Shown: positions 34,516 through 44,451 of the stretch, piece by piece
Layout of the letters: every line of letters starts with the position of its first letter
Numbering within the stretch: the stretch's first letter is position 1
NCBI RefSeq assembly: GCF_000741645.1
Contig: NZ_JGZD01000004.1
Coordinates: 62,001 to 126,000, forward strand
DNA length: 64,000 bases
Direction of reading: 5' to 3'
Origin: Bifidobacterium minimum
GTDB taxonomy: Bacteria; Actinomycetota; Actinomycetes; Actinomycetales; Bifidobacteriaceae
Translations under genes and position numbers: made by a program
Notes under the pieces: generated by a model
The model's input: only the letters and a program-made list of their open reading frames with translations
Database searches by the model: none
Told to the model about the DNA's origin: nothing

Positions 34516-35898
34516 ATGACAGCAGTGGATGGCGTCGCGGCCGTGGGAGCGGACGTGGCTCATGAAGGGACGGCCCTTCAGAAGACCGCCCGAAAACTTG
34601 CGACCATGACGCGCGATTCGGTCAAGACGGTGATCGCGGCGTCGATGGTGGGGACGGCCATCGAGTTCTACGATTTCTATGCCTATGGGACGGCCGCCGC
34701 GAACTACTTCCCCAAGGTCTTCTTCGGGCAGACCGGTGCGGCCGCGTTGATCGGCTCCCTGCTGACCTTCGCGGTGGCGTTCATCGCGCGTCCGGTCGGA
34801 TCGTTGATCTTCGGCCATTTCGGCGATCGTATGGGACGCAAGACGACGCTGGTGGTCTCCCTTATGACGATGGGCGTGGCCACGTTCCTTATCGGCTGCC
34901 TTCCGACCTACGCGGTGTGGGGCGGATGGGCCGTGGTCCTTCTGGTGGCGTGCCGTTTCGTCCAGGGCATCGGGCTTGGGGGCGAATGGTCCGGCGCGGC
35001 TCTGGTGGCTACCGAGAACGCCCCGGATGACAAGCGCGCGCTGTATGGCTCGTTTCCCGAGCTGGGTGCGCCCATCGGATTCTTCCTGTCGAACGGCACC
35101 TACTTCCTGCTGGAGACGTTCACCGATTCCGACGATATGCTTGCGTGGGGATGGAGGGTGCCGTTCCTGCTGTCCGCCGTTCTGGTCATCGTTGGACTGG
35201 TGGTTCGGGTGCGCATGGAGGAGACTCCGGTCTTCCGGCTGGCGCAGCAGGAGAACAAGGTCGTCAAGGCTCCGCTTACCGAGGTGTTCAGAAAGAGCTG
35301 GAAGCAGGTTCTGCAGGCGACGTTCCTCGTGGCCGTGACGTACACGCTGTTCTACACGCTGGCCACATGGTCGTTGGCGTGGGGCACCAAAACCGTCGAA
35401 CAGGGCGGTGGCGGCCTCGGATTCACGAACCGCGAGTATCTGCTGATGCTTATGGTCGCCATCTGCGTCTTCGCCGCGTTCATCGTGCTGTCCTGCCTGT
35501 ACGCCGACAGGGTGGGACGCCGCCGCGTGCTCATGTTCTCGTCCGTCGCGCTGGTGGTGTTCTCCCTGGCGTTCCCCTATCTGCTGATGGGACATAGGAA
35601 CTTCGCGCAGGTCATGGTGTTCCTGTGCGTCGGATTCGCGCTTATGGGTATCGCGTTCGGGCCTATCGGGGCGTTCCTCCCCGAGCTGTTCGACGCGAAC
35701 GTGCGGTATTCGGGGTCGGGGATCGGGTACAACCTCGCGGCCATCGTCGGCGCGGCCTTCGTTCCCACGATTGCCACATGGCTGTCGCATAACTGGGGGG
35801 TGCGGTCCGTGGGACTGTATCTGGCCGTGATGGCGCTGTGCTGTCTGGTGGCGCTGGTCACGACTCCCGAGACCAAGGACACCGATTTCACCCGGTGA
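34516..35898 (+). CDS. MHS-family (major facilitator) metabolite:H+ symporter
   Basis: Twelve-helix transporter of 460 aa of the metabolite:H+ symporter group (ProP, ShiA, KgtP, CitA). Visible are IEFYDFYAYG after the first helix, GHFGDRMGRKTTL in loop 2-3 and RFVQGIGLGGEWSGA in helix 4. Its substrate is not evident. Position between a branched-chain-type attenuator and ilvC suggests it moves a branched-chain amino or keto acid or related metabolite (inference). The ATG at 34516 has GGATGGAG upstream; a hairpin (about 34476-34501) precedes the site. Confidence 0.88.
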   Translation: MTAVDGVAAVGADVAHEGTALQKTARKLATMTRDSVKTVIAASMVGTAIEFYDFYAYGTAAANYFPKVFFGQTGAAALIGSLLTFAVAFIARPVGSLIFGHFGDRMGRKTTLVVSLMTMGVATFLIGCLPTYAVWGGWAVVLLVACRFVQGIGLGGEWSGAALVATENAPDDKRALYGSFPELGAPIGFFLSNGTYFLLETFTDSDDMLAWGWRVPFLLSAVLVIVGLVVRVRMEETPVFRLAQQENKVVKAPLTEVFRKSWKQVLQATFLVAVTYTLFYTLATWSLAWGTKTVEQGGGGLGFTNREYLLMLMVAICVFAAFIVLSCLYADRVGRRRVLMFSSVALVVFSLAFPYLLMGHRNFAQVMVFLCVGFALMGIAFGPIGAFLPELFDANVRYSGSGIGYNLAAIVGAAFVPTIATWLSHNWGVRSVGLYLAVMALCCLVALVTTPETKDTDFTR

Positions 35899-36022
35899 GG
35901 CGCGCGGTGGCGATATTGCCGCGCGGGGCCGCATGGAAGGAGGTGGCGCGTAACCGACGAAAGGATACCAGCGGATGAAAGGGCATGGGAGATTCTCTCA
36001 AGTGTTGAACAGTGACGGTACC

Positions 36023-36044
36023 ACCGGAATGTTTCCGGTACTAT
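36023..36044 (+). promoter_or_regulatory. operator-like palindrome at the ilvC promoter
   Basis: ACCGGAA-tgt-TTCCGGT (36023-36039) is a perfect inverted repeat, further extended by GTACC/GGTAC outside. It overlaps a -10-like TACTAT (36039-36044), the likely ilvC promoter 175 nt before the gene. The -35 is unclear. The rest of 35899-36217 holds no gene; a GC-rich hairpin (CGCGCGG/CCGCGCG) just after the transporter stop may be its terminator. Confidence 0.45.
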
Positions 36045-36217
36045 GGGCATCAGTTCGAGGACAAAATCCCCATGCGACAGCCGCAAGGCATGGATAGACA
36101 ACTAGACGACGACCGTGATGCAATGGCGACGACAAACCGCCCGCGTGACGATCACCACAGCAATGGATGCAACGCCGTCCGATGACGGCACCACACAAAC
36201 AAGGAGTGCAAGGAATT

Positions 36218-37270
36218 ATGACAGCTCAGATCTGGTACGAGAAGGACGCGGATCTTTCGGTGTTCGATGGCAAGAAGGTCGCCATCATCGGCTACGGCTC
36301 GCAGGGGCACGCTCATGCGCTGAACCTTCGCGACTCGGGCGTCGACGTGGTCGTCGGCCTGCGCCCCACCTCGAAGTCCGTGGCCTTCGCCAAGGAGCAG
36401 GGTCTTGAGGTCAAGTCCGTCGCCGACGCGACCAAGGAGGCCGACGTCGTGATGGTTCTGGCCCCCGACCAGTACCAGGCGCAGATCTACAAGAACGACA
36501 TCGAGCCCAACCTCAAGGAGGGCGCGGCTCTGGCCTTCGCCCATGGCTTCAACATCCACTACGGCTACATCAAGCCCTCGGCCGACCACCCCGTGTTCAT
36601 GGTCGCCCCGAAGGGACCGGGCCACATCGTCCGTCGTGAGTATGCCGCGGGACGTGGCGTGCCGGTGGTCGTGGCCGTCGAGCAGGATCCCCGTGGGGAT
36701 GGCTGGGGCATCACTCTGGCCTATGCCAAGGCTCTTGGCGCGCTGCGCGCCGGCGCCATCAAGACGACGTTTAAGGAGGAGACCGAAACCGATCTGTTCG
36801 GTGAGCAGGACGTCCTCATGGGCGGCATCAACCACCTCTGCGAGATGGGCTTCGAGGTTCTCACCGCCGCCGGCTATCAGCCGGAGATCGCCTACTTCGA
36901 GGTGTTCCACGAGCTGAAGATGCTCGTCGACCTCGCCAACGAGGGGGGCCTGAACAAGGCCCGCTGGTCCTGCTCCGACACCGCTCAGTATGGCGACTTC
37001 ACGTCGACCGTCATCGACGAGCACACCCGTGAGCGCATGCAGTACCAGCTCAAGCGCATCCAGGACGGCTCCTTCGCCAAGGAGTTCATGGAGGATCAGG
37101 CCGCCGGCGCCCCGAAGTTCAAGGAGCTGCAGGAGGAGTACTCCCACCCCCAGCTTGAGACCGTCGGACCGAAGCTTCGCGGAATGTTCTCCTGGAACAG
37201 CGACAAGTCCGCCGACGCCGATGAGAACGAGTCCTTCACCGGCAAGATCGCCCGCGCCCAGGTTCAGTGA
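36218..37270 (+). CDS. ilvC: ketol-acid reductoisomerase (class I)
   Basis: Isomerises and reduces acetolactate/acetohydroxybutyrate in valine, leucine and isoleucine synthesis, using NADPH and Mg. The 350 aa are class I length, with the [17 protein letters not shown] nucleotide motif (25-41), the [10 protein letters not shown] loop, and metal-binding [11 protein letters not shown] and CSDTAQYGD segments. The ATG at 36218 is preceded by AAGGA and begins [14 protein letters not shown], the conserved start. No other ilv genes are in the window. Confidence 0.97.
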   Translation: MTAQIWYEKDADLSVFDGKKVAIIGYGSQGHAHALNLRDSGVDVVVGLRPTSKSVAFAKEQGLEVKSVADATKEADVVMVLAPDQYQAQIYKNDIEPNLKEGAALAFAHGFNIHYGYIKPSADHPVFMVAPKGPGHIVRREYAAGRGVPVVVAVEQDPRGDGWGITLAYAKALGALRAGAIKTTFKEETETDLFGEQDVLMGGINHLCEMGFEVLTAAGYQPEIAYFEVFHELKMLVDLANEGGLNKARWSCSDTAQYGDFTSTVIDEHTRERMQYQLKRIQDGSFAKEFMEDQAAGAPKFKELQEEYSHPQLETVGPKLRGMFSWNSDKSADADENESFTGKIARAQVQ

Positions 37271-37349
37271 GACGCTCGGCGAGACGCGTCGCCCGTTGAT
37301 CTCCGGTCTGGCCGATGGCATGTGACCCGATCCGTATGATGCGCGATTC

Positions 37350-37380
37350 GAGGCCCCGACCCTTTGTGGATCGGGGCCTC
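37350..37380. terminator. hairpin between convergent ilvC and thiG
   Basis: GAGGCCCCGA (37350-37359) and TCGGGGCCTC (37371-37380) form a perfect 10-bp stem with an 11-nt loop, placed for a terminator serving ilvC and perhaps thiG. No T-run. The rest of 37271-37597 shows no gene. Confidence 0.55.
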
Positions 37381-37597
37381 GAGCCGTTCCGGGCGCTCTC
37401 GTTCGGGCGCTCTCGTCTCCGTCGTTTCCGTGCTCCCGTCGCTCCTGCCGCGGCCGTCTCCCCGTCGTTTCTGCCGTTTCCGCTGCCGCCCCGTTCTCTT
37501 CTCCTCGCAATGTCCACAGGACGATGTTCGAAGACCGATGACCGCAGGCCAGCGTCCGCAGGTCGGCGTCGGCGTGCCATGCCGGATTGTGCCGGAT

Positions 37598-38571
37598 TCA
37601 GCGCAGCATGTCCTCGATCTGGGTGGGGCTGGAGGCGACGGCGTGATCGGAGGTGACGGTTCCCAATCCCGAGAGAAAGGCCTCGCGCCCGGCTTCGATC
37701 GCATGCTTGAAGGCGCGGGCCATCACCGGAATGTTCCCGGCGCTCGCGATGGCGGTGTAGGCCATCACGGCGTCCACGCCCATCTCCATCGCCTCGGCCG
37801 CCTGGCTGGGCCTCCCGATCCCGGCGTCGATGATCACCGGAACATCCGCGTTGGCGACGATGACCTCGATGCCGTCGCGGAGACGGATCCCCTTGTTCGA
37901 ACCGATCAGGGACCCCATCGGCATCACGCAGGCAGCGCCGGCATCCTGCAGATTCCGGGCGGCCACGGGATCGGGGAACATGTAGGGCATCACCACGAAG
38001 CCCTCGTTCGCCAGCATCTCCGTGGCGCGGATCGTCTCGGCGTTGTCGGGTAGCAGATATCGCGTCTCGTGCTCGATCTCGACCTTGATGAAGTCCGTCG
38101 CGCACACCTCGCGGGCCAGCCGGGCTATGCGCACGGCGTCCTCGGCGTTTCGGGCGCCGACGTGTTCGGCAGAAGCGTCACGTCGGGCGGCAGATAGTCC
38201 AGAAGGTTGTTTTCCGTGGTGCGGCAGCGGCGCAGTGCCATGGTGACGATCTGCGTGCCGGCCTCCCGCACCGTGGCCCTGATGAGATTGAGGTCGTAGC
38301 GGCCTGACCCGAGGATGAAACGGCTGGTGAAACGGTGCCCGGCGAGGACGAGCGGGTCGTCATCGCCTGTGGCGACGGCGTCGTAGGCTGTGGCGGACGG
38401 TTCGGGGAGCAGAGCCGTGTTCACGGCCGTTCCTATGAGTTCATCGAGCGTAGGTGACGTGGTCGCCGCCGTGGCGCCGGCTCCGAATGACGGTGCGCCT
38501 TCCGTCGTCACGGGCGCGTTCCGCGACTGTGGCATGGTGGATGATGTGATGGTGGATTCTGGTGTGGTCAT
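37598..38571 (-). pseudogene. thiG: thiazole synthase ThiG, frameshifted
   Basis: ThiG builds the thiazole phosphate of thiamine from deoxyxylulose phosphate, ThiS-thiocarboxylate and dehydroglycine. The N-terminal part starts at ATG 38571 with a 67-residue Ala/Thr-rich extension, then [18 protein letters not shown], and leaves frame after LLPNTS near 38157. The correct continuation, [17 protein letters not shown]...[10 protein letters not shown] (Schiff-base Lys) to the end, is in the next frame to 37598. One G lost in TCGGGCGCC would explain it; restored length is 324 aa. It lies 4 nt after thiF. True mutation or sequencing error. Confidence 0.88.
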
Positions 38572-38575
38572 TGTC

Positions 38576-39379
38576 CTACGCCTCGTTTTCTCCCAGGATG
38601 ATGCGGACGATCATATTGGCCTCGTGACAGGCGACGACTCCCACGCGGGGCGCCATAAGCCCCGCTCCGGGCACAGGGGCTGTCTCCCCGTCCCCGCAGA
38701 AGTAGAAGTTCCGTGACACGCGCCGCGTGGCGATGAGGTTCGAGCTGCGGAATCCCGCCATGCCCGAGCCGCAGACCAGCTTATGGTCGGGCAGCCGCTC
38801 GAGAACGGTGTTGACGAGCATCGTCTTGTTCTCGGGAACGTCGAAGGCCTCGCAGATGATGTCGTCGCCGCCGAACAGCTTCTCGACGTTGTCGGGCGCT
38901 ACGATGGTCGTGTCCGTGGTGACGTCGAGATAGGGATTGATCTGCGCGAGGTTGGCCTTGAGCGCCGTGGTCTTATGACGGCCCAGATCCTTGAGGAAGT
39001 ACTGCTGGCGATTGAGGTTCGTCGCATCCACCCGGTCGAAGTCGACAAGATGCAGATGCCCCACGCCGATTCTCGTCAGCGCCACGGCTATGGTCGACCC
39101 CAGGCCTCCCAGACCGGCTATCGCGACCCGGGCCGCGTCAAGCCTGTTCTGTACGTCGATGCCGTGACGGTCGATGAGGGCGGCGCGTATCTCCGCCTCC
39201 GTCGCCAGGCCATGCGGATCGGGTGCCGAAGCGATGGCCTGGCGACGGGCGGCGAGAACGGTGTCGGCGGCGAGAACGGTGTCGGTGGCGAGGATGGCGT
39301 CGGCGGTGGTGGCGTTGTCGGCGGTGGTGGCGTCCGCATTGTCCGTGGCGGATGACGGGGTGGATCCCTGATATGCCAT
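38576..39379 (-). CDS. thiF: ThiS adenylyltransferase ThiF (E1-like)
   Basis: Activates the C-terminal Gly of ThiS with ATP so that sulfur can be added. The 267-aa protein has GLGGLGS (89-95), the acidic nucleotide loop LVDFDRVD and NLNRQ with the catalytic-site Arg124, and KTTAL. The first 45 residues are an Asp/Ala/Thr repeat linked to an 18-bp tandem repeat in the DNA. No CXXC zinc pairs are visible, unlike E. coli ThiF/MoeB. The ATG at 39379 is 2 nt after the thiS stop. Confidence 0.88.
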   Translation of the reverse strand: MAYQGSTPSSATDNADATTADNATTADAILATDTVLAADTVLAARRQAIASAPDPHGLATEAEIRAALIDRHGIDVQNRLDAARVAIAGLGGLGSTIAVALTRIGVGHLHLVDFDRVDATNLNRQQYFLKDLGRHKTTALKANLAQINPYLDVTTDTTIVAPDNVEKLFGGDDIICEAFDVPENKTMLVNTVLERLPDHKLVCGSGMAGFRSSNLIATRRVSRNFYFCGDGETAPVPGAGLMAPRVGVVACHEANMIVRIILGENEA

Positions 39380-39381
39380 CG

Positions 39382-39576
39382 TCAGCCTCCCTGGACGAAG
39401 GTGACGATTTCGACGGTGTCCGTGCCGGACAGCGTCGTCTGGGCATGCGCGGTACGCGGAACGATGCTCCCGTTCACCTCCACCGCCACGCGGTCGGGTC
39501 GCAGTCCGCGTGAGGTGATGAGCTCCTCGACGCTTATGGGTGTGCCGATATCCTGGTTCCGACCATTGATGATCAT
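39382..39576 (-). CDS. thiS: sulfur carrier protein ThiS
   Basis: Ubiquitin-like sulfur carrier of 64 aa ending in Gly-Gly (VTFVQGG), the residue that becomes thiocarboxylate and donates sulfur to ThiG. The start [10 protein letters not shown] is typical of the family. First gene of the riboswitch-controlled thiSFG operon. Confidence 0.92.
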   Translation of the reverse strand: MIINGRNQDIGTPISVEELITSRGLRPDRVAVEVNGSIVPRTAHAQTTLSGTDTVEIVTFVQGG

Positions 39577-39658
39577 GGTCCTGTCCTTTCCGTGAGGACG
39601 CCACGCGGCGGCCGGGAAGGTTCGTGCGGTCCGATGGGTCCGGTGGATCCCGGAATCG

Positions 39659-39717
39659 AAAAAGGGGTCGACGAAGGAACCGTACCCTGTGAGGTGGTGC
39701 GCCCCTTCGTCGACCCC
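39659..39717 (-). terminator. attenuating terminator of the TPP riboswitch
   Basis: On the minus strand GGGGTCGACGAAGG pairs perfectly over 14 bp with CCTTCGTCGACCCC (plus-strand arms 39704-39717 and 39664-39677), followed by TTTTT (39659-39663). It stands between the riboswitch and thiS, so high TPP should end transcription here. Confidence 0.85.
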
Positions 39718-39871
39718 TGACCGCGGCCTGATTCTTCCGCCGTTGTCGCGTGCGTCTGTTGTGTCTGTTCTGTTATGCGCGGGATCGGGAATGGACGCCG
39801 CCCATACAACGGTGGCATGCCGTGCGATGGGGGCAGAGCGTCAGGAACGGCGCGGAGAATCATCCGAATGC

Positions 39872-39962
39872 AACTGTCATCCTTACGGCGGCATTATCCG
39901 CATCAAGTTGACGGTCGAAGTCTCCGCGACTTCCTCTCAGCCCGGTCTCTGGGGCTCCCGTT
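39872..39962 (-). promoter_or_regulatory. TPP (THI-box) riboswitch
   Basis: The minus strand shows GGGAGCC, then CGGGCTGAGAGG, then ACTTGATGCGGATAATGCC and GCCGTAAGGA, the conserved elements of the thiamine pyrophosphate riboswitch. It lies about 300 nt upstream of thiS. Confidence 0.92.
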
Positions 39963-40003
39963 CGGTTGCGGAATCCAGCCTAGGACGGACCGTGGTCAAC
40001 GGT

Positions 40004-41497
40004 CTATCGCGCGTGGCGGGCCGTGGCCGCGTATCCCAGAAGCAGGATGACGATCCAGACGGGTCCGGCGATGGCCGCGACCACATAATTGGGAGAGAAG
40101 CACATCAGCACGACCACAAGAAGCAGGAAGACCAGAACCACCCATGGGGTGACCCGCGCGAACGGCAGGGGGAAGCGCAGAGAGGCGATGGCCTCGTCGC
40201 CGGTCCGTCCCGCCAGCTTGTTCGGCCCGTCCCCGCGTCTTACGGCCTGACGGAAGTGCAGCTGGGTGATCATGATGATTCCCCAGTTGATGATCCCGGC
40301 GATGGTGGCGATGGACATCAGATAGTTGAACGCGAAGGAGGGCCAGAGGAATACCACGACGACGGCGATCACCGTGATTCCCGCGGAGGTGAGAACTCCG
40401 GCGGCCGGAACCCCACGATGGTTGAGCTTCCCGAGATAGCGTGGCGCATTGCCCTGTCTGGCCAGTGAGTAGAGCATCCGGGAGTCGGCGTAGAGGCTGG
40501 AATTGTACACGCTCATCACGGCGGTGAGGCAGACGAAGTTGAGGATTCCCGCGGCGGCGTGGATGCCCACGGAGTCGAAGATCTGCACGAAGGGGCTGCT
40601 GTCGCCGTCGATCGTATTCCACGGCACCACCGCCATGATCACACCCAATGCGGCGATATAGAACAGCAGGATGCGCCAGATGACGCCGTTCGTGGCTTTG
40701 GGGATCGTGCGTCTGGGGTTCTCGGCCTCCCCTGCGGTGATGCCGATGAGCTCGGTGCCGCCGAAGCTGAACATCACCACGCACAGCGCCATCGCCAGGC
40801 CCGTCCATTGGCCGTCCGCCGTTCTGCTCATCACGCCGTGGGGAAGGAACCCGCCTCCAACGGTGAACCAGTTCATGAACGATGGCGTGACGCCTGAGAC
40901 CGTCGACAGGCCGAGCGCGATCACCACGATGCCGCCGATGACCATGGCCGCGACGGCCGCGATCTTCACGATGGCGAACCAGAACTCGAATTCACCGAAC
41001 CGGCTCACGCCCAGAAGGTTCGCCGCGGTGATGAGGACGAGGAACGCCCCCGCCGATACCCAGGCCGGGATGGAGGGGAACCAGTAGTTGACGAAGGTGC
41101 CCACCACGGACAGCTCCACCATGGACACCAGAATGTAGTTGAACCAGTAGTTCCAGCCGGAGACGAAGCCCGCGCGCTTCGACCAGTACCGGCTGGCGTA
41201 GTAGCTGAACGCCCCCGCTCTGGGATCCTCCACGCTCATCTCGGACAGCGCCCTGACGATGAGGAATATCATCGCCCCGCCGATGAGATAGGCGAGGAGT
41301 ATTCCCGGTCCCGCCAGTTGGATCGACTCGCTCGACCCATAGAACAGGCCCGTCCCGATGGCGCCTCCCAGTGCGATGAGCTGGATGTGTCGGTTCTTCA
41401 GCGTTTTGCTCAGTTCCGTGCCGTCGTCGCCCGTGGATGCGCCGTGCGCGTCCGACTGGTTCCCGGCCGGTGCGGACCGCGTCGTCTCGTTGGCCAT
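40004..41497 (-). CDS. amino acid permease (AAT/APC family)
   Basis: Twelve-helix amino acid:H+ symporter of 497 aa. The segment LKNRHIQLIALGGAIGTGLFYGSS is the hallmark of the AAT group (AroP, ProY, LysP, GabP), and SEMSVEDPRAGAFSYYASRYW and FSFGGTELIGITAGEAENPRRTIPKA are also conserved. Substrate cannot be named. Start at 41497 is chosen by similarity; ATGs 48 and 84 nt upstream are in frame. It is divergent from the MarR/ABC exporter genes. Confidence 0.88.
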   Translation of the reverse strand: MANETTRSAPAGNQSDAHGASTGDDGTELSKTLKNRHIQLIALGGAIGTGLFYGSSESIQLAGPGILLAYLIGGAMIFLIVRALSEMSVEDPRAGAFSYYASRYWSKRAGFVSGWNYWFNYILVSMVELSVVGTFVNYWFPSIPAWVSAGAFLVLITAANLLGVSRFGEFEFWFAIVKIAAVAAMVIGGIVVIALGLSTVSGVTPSFMNWFTVGGGFLPHGVMSRTADGQWTGLAMALCVVMFSFGGTELIGITAGEAENPRRTIPKATNGVIWRILLFYIAALGVIMAVVPWNTIDGDSSPFVQIFDSVGIHAAAGILNFVCLTAVMSVYNSSLYADSRMLYSLARQGNAPRYLGKLNHRGVPAAGVLTSAGITVIAVVVVFLWPSFAFNYLMSIATIAGIINWGIIMITQLHFRQAVRRGDGPNKLAGRTGDEAIASLRFPLPFARVTPWVVLVFLLLVVVLMCFSPNYVVAAIAGPVWIVILLLGYAATARHAR

Positions 41498-41839
41498 GCT
41501 GTTCCCTCGTCCCCCTTGGCCGCGTCTTCCGCGGTCGTCGGTCATGGTTGCCGAGTTCTCACTGTAGGCGGTGCCGTGCACCGTGGTGGAACCGCCAGCC
41601 GCATGATGGTCGCCGACGGCGTAATCGATGCGTCATATTACCTTCATGGGTAAGATGTTGACGAGGATGACGGAGTCGCGCAGGGATTCCGGGCTCTTTC
41701 AGGACGGACTTTTTCGGAACGGACGTTTCCGGGATGGCCATGGCGTCCGTGGCCCGGTTGCGCGTCCTTGGACGGGGTCGTGCCGTGTCCGGTGGCGCCG
41801 ACGTGCTGGCCGGCGGATGTTGAGGGAGGAGATTGCGTC
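41498..41839. promoter_or_regulatory. divergent promoter region between amino acid permease and marR
   Basis: No credible gene. CATATT (41634-41639) overlaps a small inverted repeat TTACC-ttcatg-GGTAA (41638-41653), which could be a -10 with an operator for the MarR regulator. About 41690-41760 contains GGACG-rich short repeats. Confidence 0.35.
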
Positions 41840-42321
41840 GTGGGGTATGAGCGTGAGGCCTTGGACGGGCTGTTCGCCACGGTGGCCGCGAGCCGGTCGC
41901 AGATGCAGACGCGGCTGATGCGCGCGGGCAAGGGGAGCCCTTCGTCCTGCGCTATCTGCAGCGGCACGGCACAAGCACGCCGTCGCAGCTGGCGTCGGCG
42001 CTGCGGGCGAGTTCCGGACGGATCTCGGCGCTGCTGACGGTGTTGGAGCGCAAGGGGTTCGTCACCCGCGACATGGATCCCGACGATCGTCGAACTGTTC
42101 TGGTGAACCTCACCTCGCTGGGTCGCGAGGAGGTCGAGCGGGGATACGAGGAGATGCGTTCGTCGATCTGCTGGATCTTCCAGCAGATGGGGGAGCGGCG
42201 GACCCGCGAGTTCGTCGCTCTGACCAAGGAGTTCTCCACGTACATGTCGTTGTGCAAACCGGGCGAGCCGCGTCCTTCCGCGGAGGAGATTGCGGCGGCC
42301 TTCGCTCCCGACGGGGATTGA
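41840..42321 (+). pseudogene. MarR-family transcription regulator, frameshifted
   Basis: From GTG 41840 (GAGGGAGGAG, 8 nt upstream) the frame reads GYEREALDGLFATVAASRSQMQTRLMRAGKG, then goes wrong at about 41935. The next frame continues with PFVLRYLQRHGTSTPSQLASAL, the recognition helix ASSGRISALLTVLERKGFV, and the wing RDMDPDDRRTVLVNLT to 42321. One more G in AAGGGGAGCCC would give ...AGKGEPFVLRYLQ... and a normal 160-aa MarR protein. It would repress the ABC exporter that follows. Mutation or sequencing error cannot be told apart here. Confidence 0.82.
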
Positions 42322-42361
42322 CGGGCCTCGTCCGACGCGCTCCGGGTGGCGCCGCCACGGT

Positions 42362-42402
42362 TTCCGTGCTAATTATCTAACAGCGTAAGAAACTATCAGT
42401 TG
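42362..42402 (+). promoter_or_regulatory. AT-rich promoter/operator upstream of the ABC exporter
   Basis: GCTAATTATCTAACAG followed by GTAAGAAACTATCAG is far richer in AT than the surroundings and lies between marR and the exporter genes, the expected place for a MarR-controlled promoter. No exact palindrome longer than TAATTA is visible. Confidence 0.4.
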
Positions 42403-42536
42403 AAGGTGTTGAACGTATCATGCTTCAGTCGCACTGTATCGAGACGCACATGCCGACTCGCTGACCTCCACCGTGTCCCGTTGCCGTTCCAGCCAGTGGA
42501 CGTCCGAATCCCCATGGCGCGGCGGGAAGGAATCCC

Positions 42537-44354
42537 ATGCTTCGTATCTCCCGGTATCTATCGAAGGAGGAGGTCGGCCAGCTGGTCGTCGGCCTTCTGT
42601 TCGTCGTCGGCCAGGTGTGGCTCGACCTGCGCCTCCCGGATTACATGTCAGACATCACGACGTTGGTCCAGACGCCCGGAAGCCAGATGCGCGACATCTG
42701 GATCGCGGGCGGCAAGATGCTGCTCGTGTCCCTGGGATCGGTTCTGTGCGCCGTGGCCACCGGATTCATCGCCGCACGGGTGGCGGCCTCATTCGGACAG
42801 CGGCTGCGCTCATTGGAGTTCTCGTCGGTGGAGTCCTTCGGGCCCGAGGAGATGGGACGCTTCTCGACGGCCAGCCTGATCACCCGGTCCACCAACGACA
42901 TCACCCAGATCCAGACCTTCATCACGATGGGGCTTCTTCTGCTTGTCAGAGCGCCGATCATGGCGGTCTGGGCGCTGGTCAAAATCGCGGGGAAAGGCTT
43001 CGAATGGACGCTGGCCACCGGTGTGGCGGTCCTGATACTCATGATCGCCGTGGCGATCCTCATGCGGATGGTCCTTCCCAAGTTCCGAAGCATGCAGCGT
43101 CTGACCGACAACATCAACGACGTTGCGAGGGAGAACCTCACGGGTCTGCGCGTCGTCAGGGCCTATAACGCGGAGGCGTATCAGGAGAGGAAGTTCGACG
43201 AGGCCAACCGCGAGCTCACCGACACCCAGCTGTTCACCAATCGTTCCATGGCCGTCATGATGCCGCTGATGAACACGGTCATGAACGGTCTTATGCTCGC
43301 CGTCTACTGGATCGGCGCCTACCTCATCCAGAACGCGGGGGCGGCCGACCGCCTCACGCTGTTCTCCAACATGGTGGTCTTCTCCAGCTATTCCGTGCAG
43401 GTGATCATGGCGTTCCTTCTCATGAGCATGGTGTTCGTGCTGCTTCCTCGCGCGGACGTCTCGGCTCGGCGCGTTCTCGAGGTGATCGACACGAAGCCGA
43501 CCGTCGTTTCCGGCGCCAGGCGCGGCGGTGAGCCCGGGATGCGCGGGACCGTCGAGTTCCGTGGCGTGGGGTTCACCTATCCGGGGTCGCGTGAGCCGAT
43601 GCTTCGCGATGTGAGCTTCGTCGCCCGTCCCGGGCAGACCGTGGCGTTCATCGGATCCACCGGATCGGGCAAATCCACGCTGGTCAACCTCGTGCCTCGG
43701 TTCTACGACGCCACCGAAGGGCAGGTTCTGGTGGATGGCGTGGACGTGCGTGATTACGACATCATGTCATTGAGGGACAGAATCGGCTATGTCCCGCAGA
43801 AATCGGTGTTGTTCTCGGGGACGGTGTCGTCCAACATCGCCTATGGCGATCGGAGGCGGGGCGTCGGCGTCGGCGGCGGCGAAGATGGTGCGGACCTGCC
43901 GGTGACCGAAAACTCGGCCGCGGCGGATCCCGAACGGGTCAGACGCGCCGCCCGGATCGCTCAGGCCGAGGAATTTATCGATCAGATGGAGGGCGGTTAT
44001 GAGGCTCGGATCTCCCAGGACGGGGACAACGTATCGGGAGGGCAGAAGCAGCGTCTGTCCATCGCCAGGGCCGTGTATCGCGATCCGTCGATACTGGTTT
44101 TCGACGATTCCTTCAGCGCGCTCGACTTCCGAACCGATCGCGCCGTGCGGGAGGCGCTGAAGGCGCGGATGTCCGAGTCGACGGTTCTTCTCGTCGCCCA
44201 GCGCGTGGGCACGATCATGGACGCCGACCGCATCGTCGTCCTTGACGACGGCCAGGTGGTCGGACAGGGCACCCATCGTGAGCTGCTGGCGACCTGCGAG
44301 GTGTATCGGCAGATCGCCGAGTCGCAGCTGACGGAGAGCGAGCTGGGCGCATGA
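42537..44354 (+). CDS. heterodimeric ABC exporter subunit with degenerate ATP site
   Basis: Six-helix membrane domain plus ATPase domain, 605 aa (multidrug/lipid exporter type). Walker A GSTGSGKST (373-381) and signature VSGGQKQRLS are intact, but the catalytic Glu after Walker B is Asp (VFDDSFSALDF, Asp523-Asp524) and the switch His is Gln (VAQRV, Gln555). This is the pattern of the non-hydrolysing site in pairs such as TM287/TM288 and BmrC/D. A Gly/Asp-rich insertion (about 445-465) sits inside the ATPase domain. The partner is the next gene. Confidence 0.9.
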   Translation: MLRISRYLSKEEVGQLVVGLLFVVGQVWLDLRLPDYMSDITTLVQTPGSQMRDIWIAGGKMLLVSLGSVLCAVATGFIAARVAASFGQRLRSLEFSSVESFGPEEMGRFSTASLITRSTNDITQIQTFITMGLLLLVRAPIMAVWALVKIAGKGFEWTLATGVAVLILMIAVAILMRMVLPKFRSMQRLTDNINDVARENLTGLRVVRAYNAEAYQERKFDEANRELTDTQLFTNRSMAVMMPLMNTVMNGLMLAVYWIGAYLIQNAGAADRLTLFSNMVVFSSYSVQVIMAFLLMSMVFVLLPRADVSARRVLEVIDTKPTVVSGARRGGEPGMRGTVEFRGVGFTYPGSREPMLRDVSFVARPGQTVAFIGSTGSGKSTLVNLVPRFYDATEGQVLVDGVDVRDYDIMSLRDRIGYVPQKSVLFSGTVSSNIAYGDRRRGVGVGGGEDGADLPVTENSAAADPERVRRAARIAQAEEFIDQMEGGYEARISQDGDNVSGGQKQRLSIARAVYRDPSILVFDDSFSALDFRTDRAVREALKARMSESTVLLVAQRVGTIMDADRIVVLDDGQVVGQGTHRELLATCEVYRQIAESQLTESELGA

Positions 44355-44451
44355 GGCGTATGGATGGGGACGGTGGAGCCCCGGTGGTCGTCGGTGGTCG
44401 GGCCGTGACGCGTCGTGGCGCGGTGCGCGGCATGGCGGACAAGGAGCGTGG

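Noticed and set aside
41646..41918. Small Arg-rich protein upstream of marR
   Set aside because: No ribosome site, composition is that of random GC-rich DNA, and it overlaps the conserved MarR frame.
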